32,134 nt of DNA from Planctomycetota bacterium (GTDB lineage Bacteria; Planctomycetota; Phycisphaerae; UBA1845), in contig JACQFE010000065.1 of NCBI GenBank assembly GCA_016200265.1, positions 1 through 32,134 of the forward strand, written 5' to 3'. The notes under the pieces are model-generated. The model ran no database searches, was not told the origin of the DNA, and saw nothing but the letters and a program-made list of their open reading frames with translations. Below are positions 1-9,973 of this stretch, piece after piece. The translations under genes and the position numbers were made by a program. The stretch's first letter is position 1, and the number at the start of each line of letters is the position of its first letter.

Positions 1-60
1 ATGAAACATGGCCACATCCATCACCGCCGGCATGGGCCGCTTGTTCCGGTTGTCAGGCAT
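1..60 (-). CDS. 5' end of an unknown gene, cut by the window edge
   Basis: Only the first 20 codons are present; the protein begins MPDNRNKRPMPAVMDVAMFH. The ATG at 58-60 is preceded on the minus strand by an excellent Shine-Dalgarno sequence (GGAAGGAG about 7 bases upstream), so this is a genuine gene start. The pattern V-x-D-V-A resembles the first helix of LacI-type HTH regulators (x-D-V-A-x-x-A-G-V-S), but the decisive residues lie outside the window. Family assignment is therefore a weak guess; the existence of a gene is well supported. Confidence 0.6.
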   Translation of the reverse strand, partial: MPDNRNKRPMPAVMDVAMFH

Positions 61-144
61 TTCGCGTCTCCTTCCTCGAATCGCGTAAAACCTAACAACT
101 ACCGTACTTAATAGCCGGAGTCAAACAGAGAATCAGGAAAACTA

Positions 145-264
145 TTAAGTTAAAGCGAAATCAAGTTTGAAATCACCCGTGTGTGGATCAGGCACGAGTG
201 GGTTGAACTCGACTCGTTGCACGTCCAACTGAATATAATCCAGCGAGTTTCCAGCCAAATCGAA
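145..264 (-). pseudogene. In-frame continuation of the secreted protein beyond its TAA stop
   Basis: Reading on after the TAA at 265-267 gives 39 codons without a stop, beginning FDLAGNSLDYIQLDVQRVEF and ending DFKLDFALT, closed by TAA at 145-147 and TAG at 142-144. The alternating hydrophobic/polar pattern is typical of beta-rich secreted proteins and matches the style of the upstream part, so this is probably the detached C-terminus of the same gene. There is no start codon or ribosome site of its own. The alternative is chance open frame, which 39 codons alone cannot exclude. Confidence 0.5.
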
Positions 265-645
265 TTAGCCGATAGTCCCGCCCTGTCCTGCGCATGGGAA
301 CGGAAAAGCGTTGTTTGCCCATCGCCAAAGGATTCCTAATTCATCATTGTGACCGTTTGTCATTAAATTGGCGAGATCGCTAAATCCAGTGGAACTACCA
401 GAGTCAAACCGGAATATACCCTTGTCTCCTGCTTCGAGAAATGGGCTCGCCAAGTCGTAATTGATTCCGCTTGACCCGTCGCCCGGCGAGGACTGCAATA
501 TGAATTGCACTCTCTGATCGGATTGCGGAGGCGTCGTGACATTGCCACTCAACCCTAACGTCCAGAGCAAGACCGGCCCAGCACGAACGCTAGAAGTACA
601 AGCAAGGAGAGTCGCAGCTATCAGTCCGTAGGTTTGTCGTTTCAT
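265..645 (-). CDS. Small secreted protein of unknown function, ended early by an in-frame TAA
   Basis: I chose the ATG at 643-645 because GGAGG lies just upstream and the resulting protein (126 aa) starts with a clear signal peptide: MKRQTYGLIAATLLACTSSVRA, with probable cleavage after the AxA-like end. A longer reading to 840 has no signal peptide and no ribosome site. The mature part is Gly/Ser/Asp-rich with no domain I recognise and looks like an exported surface or matrix protein. The TAA at 265-267 is immediately followed, in the same frame, by 39 sense codons with protein-like composition and then a double stop (TAA TAG, 142-147). The intact gene was therefore probably 165-166 aa long. 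This could be a nonsense mutation, a sequencing error or readthrough. Confidence 0.65.
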   Translation of the reverse strand: MKRQTYGLIAATLLACTSSVRAGPVLLWTLGLSGNVTTPPQSDQRVQFILQSSPGDGSSGINYDLASPFLEAGDKGIFRFDSGSSTGFSDLANLMTNGHNDELGILWRWANNAFPFPCAGQGGTIG

Positions 646-680
646 TACCCGACCTCCAAGTCGATTGAAAAGCAGAAGGC

Positions 681-708
681 AGTATAGCTTCCGCGTAGAG
701 GCATGCAA
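681..708 (-). promoter_or_regulatory. Possible sigma70-like promoter for the secreted protein gene
   Basis: On the minus strand a TATACT box (681-686) lies 16 bp downstream of TTGCAT (703-708), about 35 bp before the ATG at 645. The -10 is close to consensus but the -35 matches at only three of six positions. It lies in a non-coding stretch, which helps; still a weak call. Confidence 0.3.
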
Positions 709-925
709 GCAATTTCCGCAGGAGAGTTGTCGCAAATGTTGGAAACGATGTACCGTGTCTTGCGCGTCGGCAAGCGGAATTGACGTTGGATTTTTCTGAA
801 AGGCGCGCTCCCTCACGGTCGCGCCTCTGAAAGAAATCAAACTTCAATACTGCCACTCGGCAGGGGATGATTCCCATGCAGGCTCAAACGCAGTAAGATT
901 CAGCCTTTACGCAAGGAAAGCGAGG

Positions 926-1831
926 ATGGGAATGCCGACGATGGCTCAACAACCGTTAACCGCGACACAAGTACCCGGACGAACCGTTCGCCGAGGGAAA
1001 GTTCGCGACATTTACGACCTTGGCGACGAAGTTCTTTTGGTCGCGACGGATCGCATCAGCGCGTACGACGTCGTGCTGCCGACACCGATTCCAGAAAAGG
1101 GAATCCTGCTCACGAAGCTCTCCGAGTTCTGGTTCGATTACTTTGACCAGGACGTGCAACACCACCTGCTCGAAGTCGTCACGGACAAGGCCCCGCCGGG
1201 TTTTGAATCGCACTTGGATCAGCTTCGAGGCCGGGCCATGCGCTGCCTGAAAACTCGGGTGATCCCGATCGAATTCGTCGTTCGCGGCTATCTCGCGGGT
1301 TCGGGATGGAACGAATATCAGGCGGGCGGGGCGGTGTGCGGCGTCAAGTTGCCGACCGGCTTGCGTCAGTGCGATCAGTTGCCGACTCCCATTTTCACGC
1401 CTGCAACGAAAGCGGAAGTCGGACACGACGAAAATATCTCCTTCGACAAGGCCTGCGATCTCGTCGACGAGAAAACGATGCGAACGCTTCGAGATGACAG
1501 CATCGCGATCTACACAAAGGCCGCCGAATATGCGAAATCTCGCGGCATCATCATTGCCGATACGAAATTTGAATGGGGCGAGCGAGACGGCGAATTCCTG
1601 CTGATCGACGAAGTTTTGACGCCGGATTCGTCGCGCTTCTGGCCCGCCGATCGTTATCAGCCCGGACGCGATCAGGACAGCTTCGACAAGCAGTATGTCC
1701 GCAATTATCTCACGATGCTGGTCGAGGCCGGTCAATGGAACAAGACGCCTCCCGGACCGGAGTTGCCCGCGGAAATCGTCGCCAACACGGCCGCCAAATA
1801 TCGCGAAGCGGTGCGGCGGCTTACAGAATAG
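926..1831 (+). CDS. purC: Phosphoribosylaminoimidazole-succinocarboxamide synthase (SAICAR synthetase)
   Basis: This enzyme catalyses the ATP-dependent joining of CAIR and L-aspartate to SAICAR in cytosolic de novo purine synthesis (EC 6.3.2.6). The 301-aa protein shows the family hallmarks in order: RGKVRDIYDLGD near residue 23 (nucleotide-binding loop), the TDRISAYDVVLP segment, EFVVRGYLAGSGWNEY, the DTKFEWG motif and DEVLTPDSSRFW towards the C-terminus. It belongs to the long (about 300 aa, yeast Ade1-like) form rather than the short 237-aa E. coli form. In-frame ATGs occur at 926, 932 and 941; 926 is used here, but the start at 941 (MAQQPL) is equally plausible because GAGG sits directly against 926. 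Two hairpins follow the stop codon. No other pur gene is adjacent. Confidence 0.97.
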   Translation: MGMPTMAQQPLTATQVPGRTVRRGKVRDIYDLGDEVLLVATDRISAYDVVLPTPIPEKGILLTKLSEFWFDYFDQDVQHHLLEVVTDKAPPGFESHLDQLRGRAMRCLKTRVIPIEFVVRGYLAGSGWNEYQAGGAVCGVKLPTGLRQCDQLPTPIFTPATKAEVGHDENISFDKACDLVDEKTMRTLRDDSIAIYTKAAEYAKSRGIIIADTKFEWGERDGEFLLIDEVLTPDSSRFWPADRYQPGRDQDSFDKQYVRNYLTMLVEAGQWNKTPPGPELPAEIVANTAAKYREAVRRLTE

Positions 1832-1888
1832 TGTGGTGCATCTTAATGCACCACATCGCACACGAATCGGGCGCATCTTTGATGCACC
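1832..1888 (+). repeat. Two tandem related hairpins between purC and the E1 gene
   Basis: The first is a perfect 10-bp stem (TGTGGTGCAT at 1832-1841, complement at 1846-1855) with a CTTA loop, beginning one base after the purC stop. The second (1870-1877 with 1881-1888, TTT loop, one mismatch) repeats the GCATC...GATGCACC core. There is no T-run after either, so neither is a classical intrinsic terminator. The shared GTGCATC core suggests REP-like palindromic elements or mRNA-stabilising stems; this is inference. Confidence 0.6.
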
Positions 1889-1909
1889 CTATCGAGAGGA
1901 ATTCAAGGC

Positions 1910-4216
1910 TTGGCCGAAAGCGCAACACCTCAAATCTCCGCCGACGCCGCAGTATCACGCGGGCGCTTCAACCTCAATCGCGCGCAGGTTGTTGACGCCA
2001 ACTTCATCGAATTCGTGAGTCACTGGGATGGCACCGTCGATCGCACCGCGCGCTGGAATATCCATTCGGATACGTTCGGCGCGAATCTTGATGGGGTACC
2101 CACAGCCGCCGATCTCCGCGAATTGTTCGAATCGCAAATCATTGCCCGGCATCAGGATCTGGTGTCACGCGAAATGCGCGCCCGCAATGAGGGCTTCTAC
2201 ACGATTTCCAGCGCCGGGCATGAAGGCAACGCCGTCGTTGGACGGCTCACGCGCCGCACGGACATGGCCTTTGTTCACTATCGCTCCGGGGCGTTTATGG
2301 CCGAACGTGCCCGACAAGTTCCCGAAGTGGATTTCATTCGCGACACGATGCTGAGCTTCGCCGCCAGCCGCGAAGAGCCGATCTCCGGCGGACGACACAA
2401 AGTATGGGGCAGCGTCAAGCTCGGCGTGCCGCCGCAAACGAGCACCATCGCAAGCCATCTCCCCAAAGCCGTCGGCACGGCACTGGCACTCCAGCGTGCT
2501 CGCAGACTGCACGCGCAGGTCGAATTCCCCGCGGATTCCATCGTCGTGTGCAGCTTCGGCGATGCTTCGACGAACCATGCGGTCTCGCAAACGGCGTTTA
2601 ACACCGCATCGCTGGCGACTCATCAACGCCTTCCAATGCCGATTCTGTTCATTTGCGAGGACAACGGAATCGGCATCAGCGTCGAAACGCCTGAAGGCTG
2701 GATCGAGTCGGCATTTTCCTCGCGCTACGGCTTTCAGTATTTTCGCGCGAATGGGCTTGATCTGATCGAATCATTCAATATCGCCAAGCAAGCCGTGACA
2801 ACGTGCAGGCAGCATCGATGCCCGGTTTTCCTTCATCTCCGCACCGTGCGATTGCTCGGCCATGCCGGCAGCGATCCGGAGACAGAGTATCACAGTTTCG
2901 AACAGATCGAGGCCGCCGAAGCACGCGATCCATTGCTCGCCGGCGCCGATCTCATGCTTCATTCCAAACTGCTCAGCGCGCAGGAAATCCTTGATTTGTA
3001 TGAGGGCGTCCGGCGCAAGGTGCGCGATGCAGCAGCGTATGCGGCCAAAACTCCAAAACTTACGAGCGCGAAAGAAATCATGTCGCCTCTTGCGCCGTAC
3101 TCACCGGATGCGGTCGCGAAGGAGGCACGTCGAATTCCCGCAGCCGAGGAACGTGTTCGCATTTTCGGAGGCGAGGAGCATTTTCCCGAAAACGGTCCGC
3201 CGAAGCACATGGCCGCGCTGATCAATCTGGGATTGCACGAGATTCTCATTAAATATCCGCAATCAATCATTTTCGGTGAGGACGTGGCCCGAAAGGGCGG
3301 CGTCTATCACGTAACCACCGGTTTGTCCGCGAAATTCGGACTGGGTCGCGTGTTCAATACTTTTCTCGACGAGACGACGATTCTCGGAATGGCCATCGGG
3401 GCCGGACATGCCGGATTGCTGCCGATTCCGGAGATTCAATACCTCGCGTATTACCACAATGCGGAAGATCAGATTCGCGGCGAGGCCTGCTCGCTGCAGT
3501 TTTTCTCCAAGGATCAATTCCGCAACCCGATGGTGATTCGCGTCGCCGGCTGGGCCTATCAAAAAGGCTTCGGCGGGCACTTTCACAACGACAACAGCAT
3601 CGCGGCGCTTCGTGACGTGCCGAGTTTGATCATCGCGACTCCCTCGCGCGGCGACGATGCCGTAAAGATGATGCGCACGTGCATGGCTCTCGCGCGTGTC
3701 GATGGCCGCGTCGTCGCATTCATCGAGCCGATCGCACTTTACATGACCCGCGATCTGCACGAACCGAAGGATGCGTCGTGGAGCTTCCCGTATCCCGCGC
3801 CCGGTGAGGCCATCAATTTTGGCGAAGGAATGGTGTATCACCCCGAAGCGCGCGACGTGACGATCATTACATTCGGTAACGGCGTCTGCATGTCGCTGCG
3901 GGCCGCCAAAATGCTCAAAGAAAAACACAAGATCGCCGCTCGCGTTGCGGACCTTCGCTGGCTGAATCCGCTCAACGAACAGTTCATTGTGGAGCAGGCA
4001 TCGGCCTCGCGGCACGTCCTTGTCGTCGATGAAGGCCGTCGCACCGGTGGATTGAATGAGGCAATTCTGGCGATCATCCACGAGAAATCCGGCGGAAAAA
4101 TCCACGCCGCACGCATCGCCGCCGAGGACACGTACATCCCGCTCGGCCCCGCCGCCGACCATGTCTTGCCGTCCGAACGCCAAATTGTCGATGCGGTGCT
4201 GAAATTCTCGACGTGA
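1910..4216 (+). CDS. Thiamine-diphosphate 2-oxoacid dehydrogenase E1, alpha and beta fused in one chain
   Basis: This 768-aa protein carries both halves of a heterotetrameric E1. Residues about 65-385 are the alpha (dehydrogenase E1) domain, with the ThDP/Mg motif at 217-252 (GDAST...EDN). Residues about 430-768 are the beta (transketolase-like pyrimidine plus C-terminal) domain, with FGEDVARKGGVYHVTTGL, DETTILGMAIGAGHAGL and the H-rich GGHFHNDNS stretch. It should decarboxylate a 2-oxoacid (branched-chain or pyruvate) and hand the acyl group to an E2 lipoyl protein; no E2 or E3 gene is in the window, so the substrate cannot be read. Usual GDG in the motif is GDA here. The start is TTG at 1910, with GAGAGGA upstream; no ATG fits. 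Fusion enzymes of this kind are known in several phyla. Confidence 0.93.
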   Translation: MAESATPQISADAAVSRGRFNLNRAQVVDANFIEFVSHWDGTVDRTARWNIHSDTFGANLDGVPTAADLRELFESQIIARHQDLVSREMRARNEGFYTISSAGHEGNAVVGRLTRRTDMAFVHYRSGAFMAERARQVPEVDFIRDTMLSFAASREEPISGGRHKVWGSVKLGVPPQTSTIASHLPKAVGTALALQRARRLHAQVEFPADSIVVCSFGDASTNHAVSQTAFNTASLATHQRLPMPILFICEDNGIGISVETPEGWIESAFSSRYGFQYFRANGLDLIESFNIAKQAVTTCRQHRCPVFLHLRTVRLLGHAGSDPETEYHSFEQIEAAEARDPLLAGADLMLHSKLLSAQEILDLYEGVRRKVRDAAAYAAKTPKLTSAKEIMSPLAPYSPDAVAKEARRIPAAEERVRIFGGEEHFPENGPPKHMAALINLGLHEILIKYPQSIIFGEDVARKGGVYHVTTGLSAKFGLGRVFNTFLDETTILGMAIGAGHAGLLPIPEIQYLAYYHNAEDQIRGEACSLQFFSKDQFRNPMVIRVAGWAYQKGFGGHFHNDNSIAALRDVPSLIIATPSRGDDAVKMMRTCMALARVDGRVVAFIEPIALYMTRDLHEPKDASWSFPYPAPGEAINFGEGMVYHPEARDVTIITFGNGVCMSLRAAKMLKEKHKIAARVADLRWLNPLNEQFIVEQASASRHVLVVDEGRRTGGLNEAILAIIHEKSGGKIHAARIAAEDTYIPLGPAADHVLPSERQIVDAVLKFST

Positions 4217-4272
4217 TCATCCCGTGACAATCGGCGCCTTTCCAAACTTCCAATTTTGAGGATAATACACAA

Positions 4273-6078
<1,806 letters not shown>

Positions 6079-6087
<9 letters not shown>

Positions 6088-6106
6088 CCGTACTTGCCGA
6101 GCCCGC
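6079..6106 (+). terminator. Weak candidate terminator hairpin after typA
   Basis: A 7-bp perfect stem (GCGGGCT at 6079-6085 with AGCCCGC at 6100-6106) spans the typA stop codon with a 14-base loop. It is followed by a T-enriched but interrupted tract. The long loop and absent clean T-run make this uncertain. Confidence 0.3.
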
Positions 6107-6141
6107 TTGCATCTTGCTTGAGTTCATCATTCGCGACCGCT

Positions 6142-6172
6142 ATGATTATCGTACCAGATCGACGATCATAAT
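6142..6172 (+). promoter_or_regulatory. Imperfect inverted repeat upstream of the 6198 gene
   Basis: ATGATTATCGT (6142-6152) is mirrored by ACGATCATAAT (6162-6172), pairing at 9 of 11 positions around a 9-base centre. It sits 26 bases before the start codon and overlaps a CATAAT box (6167-6172), so an operator or a leader hairpin is possible. Function is inferred from position only. Confidence 0.3.
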
Positions 6173-6197
6173 TGCGCCGGTATAGAGGAGTTTAGGC

Positions 6198-7382
6198 ATG
6201 CAATGTAATTCGCTGCAATTCAACTCGACATTCTCAAAGTTCCACAATCGGCTGCCCAGCTTCTCCGCGATAATGATGCCGGTATTGGTTTTATTCACCA
6301 CTCAAGTGCAACTAATTGCTGCCGACCCACCGCCCAAACAACACGAATTTGAATACGCGTTGAACGAGGCCGGTGCCATCGTGGCTCGACAATCGATTCC
6401 ATCCCATTTGGTCAAGGCGGTCATCGAAGCGGAAGAGAAGATTATCAATTCAACAGACAAATTCGATCACGGCGCGTTAGTCTTCACAGTACTTTCCGCA
6501 GATGGGAAGATGCTTCACGCTGATGCCGAAATACATCATGTCGGGAATTCAGGCGGTGGCTTCATGCCGCATCGTGTCATCGAAGACGATCCGGTGATTC
6601 AGGTGCTTCGGCACGGATCGCCAATTGAACTGCGCGTCGTAGCTCCGGGCTACCGCACATTTACGCGCAAAACCATGATCCGACGAGATCAAATCACGGT
6701 TTGGGATGATATTGTTCTGGACCCGATTCCGCCCGGCGAAGGCGCCACCATCAAGGGCCGGGTGGTTCTGGAATCCGGAACAAGCGCAAATGACCTTCCG
6801 ATTCGCGTGGACGGAACGGAGGTGACCACGGCCGATGCCGATGGTCGCTTTCAGATTTCCGATTCACGTGCGGGAAAGGTTCGAGTGAACACTTTCAAGC
6901 GAGGATATTGCCCCATTTACACTGAAGTCGATGTCAAAGACAAAGGCGTCGCGACGTGTGAACTCAAAGGCTTTCGAGTTCGAACCGCCAAGTTTCGCTG
7001 GGCTTACCAGCCGGACGGATCGAGGAACTTCGCATCGGGAATCCTAGGAGGTGAAGAAAATCTCGAGGCGGAAACGACGCATCGCCTTCGATTTGGCGAC
7101 GGACTGAAAGAAGTCGACAAGGAAAGCGATTTCATGATCTATCAAAAGGAAGACAAGCTACGGATCCATAATTTCGACGTTCGCGGTCCGGATGGACCCG
7201 GGATCATCGAACTGAAGTCTTCCTCTCTCGATTCCGTAAAAGAAGCGCCGTCTTTGGGATACAAGGCAAATGATTTTCTGTTTCAACCCGGACGTGTGTA
7301 CCTGATTCGGTGCTACGACGGGGCTCATTACGCCAAGATTGAGGTTCTATCCACCGATCTGGCGCCGCTCGAAGATGAATAA
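6198..7382 (+). CDS. Exported protein with carboxypeptidase-regulatory-like beta-sandwich repeat, function unknown
   Basis: The 394-aa product has a positively charged N-terminus and a hydrophobic stretch (about residues 18-42, ending LIAADPP) that should act as a signal peptide. Residues about 170-260 read like a carboxypeptidase-regulatory-like/transthyretin-type domain: GATIKGRVVLESGTSANDLPIRVDGTEVTTADADGRFQI, then GKVRVNTFKRGYCPI. An earlier similar unit around 95-170 includes IELRVVAPGYRTF. No catalytic motif is visible, so a structural or carbohydrate-surface role is the best guess. The ATG at 6198 has GAGGAG about 8 bases upstream, a strong start. It is monocistronic and converges with the next gene across 66 bases. 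Codon use is like its neighbours. Confidence 0.75.
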   Translation: MQCNSLQFNSTFSKFHNRLPSFSAIMMPVLVLFTTQVQLIAADPPPKQHEFEYALNEAGAIVARQSIPSHLVKAVIEAEEKIINSTDKFDHGALVFTVLSADGKMLHADAEIHHVGNSGGGFMPHRVIEDDPVIQVLRHGSPIELRVVAPGYRTFTRKTMIRRDQITVWDDIVLDPIPPGEGATIKGRVVLESGTSANDLPIRVDGTEVTTADADGRFQISDSRAGKVRVNTFKRGYCPIYTEVDVKDKGVATCELKGFRVRTAKFRWAYQPDGSRNFASGILGGEENLEAETTHRLRFGDGLKEVDKESDFMIYQKEDKLRIHNFDVRGPDGPGIIELKSSSLDSVKEAPSLGYKANDFLFQPGRVYLIRCYDGAHYAKIEVLSTDLAPLEDE

Positions 7383-7448
7383 TCGCGCATTCCCGCCGAG
7401 GAATCGCGTTGCATTGAATTCAAAGAACAAATTCGGGTCGAACAAGCT

Positions 7449-9926
7449 TCATTTCGGCGGCGGCTGCGGAGGCCAGAAGACGTTGTCGTCCGACTCGCCG
7501 GGCTTCGCCATCGCTCCCCAGTTGAAGCTATGCACTCCGCCGTCGTCCACACCGTTTTCGCCAAAGGAAAACACGATCGGGCCATCAGGTGTCAGACGAT
7601 AGCCAAAATCTTCGCCCGTGAATGGATCGGTGTGCATGGTCTCCCCCAACTCTGCGGGAAGTTCATTCAATGTCTTCGGCCAATGTCCTTTCCGTGATTT
7701 GTAGATGTGCAGCGCATACACAAGCTGCGTTGCCCGGCGCGAAGATATGCTTCGCGTGTGCAGGTGAAAATAACGGCTTAGAGCCGGCAGTCCCATTTCA
7801 GTGACCGGCGTAGCATGAACATATCGTTGTTCTATTACGTCCAAATCGGATGCGCGGACTACCGGATAGCCAATTCGCATTGCTTCCGCCAGTTCGCCGA
7901 AGTACTTATCTACTGCTATCGTCGACGTCTCCGCATCCGCGGGCGTCATTTGCATCGCGCGGCGCTTCCAGTCGTCGGGTCCCACAGCGCCGAATTCTTT
8001 CAGAATGTCCACCCTCGCAGTATTCAATTGCGGCTTCCCGTCGGGTGTCGGCGGCGAAAATAGGAACTGAATCACATCCATTTGCGCTGCATGTTCAAAT
8101 CGAAGCAGCCGGCCCATGTCTTCATTGGCCTTGTCGAGTTCTCGCAAAGTCTTGAACACATCCTCAATTTGAGCGTCATTGAAGACGCCGTTCTTGAGCG
8201 CCCACAAGGCATCTCTCTGCACGAGATTGCGTTGGGCGATCCCCACCAGGTCTTCAATTAGCGTTACTCCTTGATCCAGTTGGCGGGAACTGCGAAGCAC
8301 GGTTTTCCACGCATTCAGCATCCGTTCCGGCGAAACCTTTCCATTCTCAGCTCGCCACGCATCGGCCAAAATGGCCTTCGTCAACTGGCGATGCGATGAA
8401 AGAGACGGAAGGAGAATGTTAAACAGAAGTGAATCTTCGTCCGCACCAGACCCGTCGGCGCTGATACGGCGAGTATATCGACCGGCAGGACCATCCAATG
8501 CCGAAGCCGACCGATACTTATCGAGGACGACCTGTTCGGCAGGAGAAAGCTCCCAATCGGGATGCTCCTTGGGGTCCCACGGAGCGGGCGGACCGTTGTA
8601 CGTGCCGCTGTTGTACATGCCGTTAAATTTGGGCCAATCGGACTCGGCGTCGTCACCTTGCGGCGGAGGATTCGGCAGAAACGCCTCATACGCATCCGCG
8701 GCCGGGCTCGTCATCGCATCCTGCGTCTGAACCAGGAACCATTGCGCGTAATCGACGGTCTGGTCGTACGTCGGGGCCGGCGCAAGCTCGGGATCGAAAT
8801 CCTCTTCGCCGTCCAACAAATCGTCGGCGGTCGCGCCACCGGGTTCTGGCACTAACGGCGCTGCTCCCACGTCCGCTCCACGAACGTCATTTTTGTCATC
8901 AGGGTAGTCGCCTCGCACTGCGACTTCGGAGTTTCCGGAATCAGCCGTCAATTCCTGCTCCACGCCGGGCATCGTCCGACAGAAAAGCATGACGTAACCC
9001 TCCGGCGTATGAATCGCGGCCGGTCGATGCGCGTTTTTAATCACCGTGCCTTCATCCAGCTTCCAGCGCGAACCGTCGCTCGATCGCAATATCTCAACGC
9101 CCTTGTCGCCGCTGGCGAATACCCGAAATCCACCGCCCTCCTTCAACGTCTCCACCGAGCCGTCGAACACGACATCGTCCAGCTTCAGCGGCGCAATTCG
9201 CACCATTCGCTCGCCTTCGCGGGAAACATAATGGTCAGTCCGCAACGTGGAGCAATCGGTCGCGGCCCCGGTGCCCTTCTTGAATGCGGTCACGTAGAGA
9301 TGCAGTTTCGATGATGACTTCCCAACAACCAAGAACGGATTCTCAAGATTCGACAGCCTCGCCACGCGAATCGGCTCCAGCTTGTAGTGAATCCCGTCTC
9401 GCGAAATCGCCGAGCGAATTTCCCATTGAGGAGCCGACTCCTTCGTTTTCTGATCGCGGCCCCTGTGGACGCGATCTTCCGCGGCGACGGCAACAAAGAA
9501 AAGCCTGACGCCGTTGTCGATTCTCAGAAGCGCTGGACGACATGCACTGGCACTAGCGGTTGCAGTATCAATGTGAATCGGCTGCGGCTTGGACCAGGTG
9601 CGCCCGTTGGTGGTCGAAGTGATGGCCACGATCTGCGTTCCAGCGACATCATTTTCGATCCCTGCGTCATACAGTGCGATCAAGGATCCATTCGGCAGGA
9701 TCGCAAGCGAGGGGAAGCAAGCATGTGGAATTACCAGGTCATTCGCTTCGACAAATTCCTTTCCATCTTTGGATCGGGCGATTTGAATCTCAGAATTCAG
9801 GCACGAGTAACGAGCGCAGAGCTTGTCGTCTGAGTAGGCGAAGTTGCAACCAAACAGGAGAAAGGTAGTGGCGTAAGCAATAGCCCCGGTTCGATCGCTC
9901 GTCACGGACTGCATAGCAGACATCAT
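7449..9926 (-). CDS. Large exported Asp-box (BNR/sialidase-fold) protein with a planctomycete-style C-terminal domain
   Basis: The 825-aa protein begins with a signal-like segment (about 14-30, TTFLLFGC). The N-terminal part (about 45-320) contains four Asp-box-like motifs, RSKDGKEF, TTNGRTW, SRDGIHY and SSDGSRW, spaced as in a sialidase/BNR beta-propeller; catalytic sialidase arginines and tyrosine could not be assigned, so hydrolase activity is not claimed. Residues about 335-480 are an acidic, Pro/Asp-rich linker. The C-terminal 90 residues contain LVYALHIYKSRKGHWPKTL followed by TDPFTGEDFGYRL and FSFGENGVDDGG, resembling the pseudopilin-like terminal domain common in planctomycete secreted proteins. 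The ATG at 9926 has only a weak ribosome site. The GNAT gene lies 47 bases upstream on the same strand. Confidence 0.7.
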   Translation of the reverse strand: MMSAMQSVTSDRTGAIAYATTFLLFGCNFAYSDDKLCARYSCLNSEIQIARSKDGKEFVEANDLVIPHACFPSLAILPNGSLIALYDAGIENDVAGTQIVAITSTTNGRTWSKPQPIHIDTATASASACRPALLRIDNGVRLFFVAVAAEDRVHRGRDQKTKESAPQWEIRSAISRDGIHYKLEPIRVARLSNLENPFLVVGKSSSKLHLYVTAFKKGTGAATDCSTLRTDHYVSREGERMVRIAPLKLDDVVFDGSVETLKEGGGFRVFASGDKGVEILRSSDGSRWKLDEGTVIKNAHRPAAIHTPEGYVMLFCRTMPGVEQELTADSGNSEVAVRGDYPDDKNDVRGADVGAAPLVPEPGGATADDLLDGEEDFDPELAPAPTYDQTVDYAQWFLVQTQDAMTSPAADAYEAFLPNPPPQGDDAESDWPKFNGMYNSGTYNGPPAPWDPKEHPDWELSPAEQVVLDKYRSASALDGPAGRYTRRISADGSGADEDSLLFNILLPSLSSHRQLTKAILADAWRAENGKVSPERMLNAWKTVLRSSRQLDQGVTLIEDLVGIAQRNLVQRDALWALKNGVFNDAQIEDVFKTLRELDKANEDMGRLLRFEHAAQMDVIQFLFSPPTPDGKPQLNTARVDILKEFGAVGPDDWKRRAMQMTPADAETSTIAVDKYFGELAEAMRIGYPVVRASDLDVIEQRYVHATPVTEMGLPALSRYFHLHTRSISSRRATQLVYALHIYKSRKGHWPKTLNELPAELGETMHTDPFTGEDFGYRLTPDGPIVFSFGENGVDDGGVHSFNWGAMAKPGESDDNVFWPPQPPPK

Positions 9927-9973
9927 TTCATCTTACCGGCAGAAAAAGGAGTGCCCTGCAAGTGAGGCACTTC

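Noticed and set aside
1832..1855. Intrinsic terminator of purC
   Set aside because: The stem is perfect, but no run of T follows.
956..1876. 306-aa open frame on the minus strand opposite purC
   Set aside because: It is the antisense shadow of a clear purC gene, with no recognisable motif and low-complexity Arg-rich composition.
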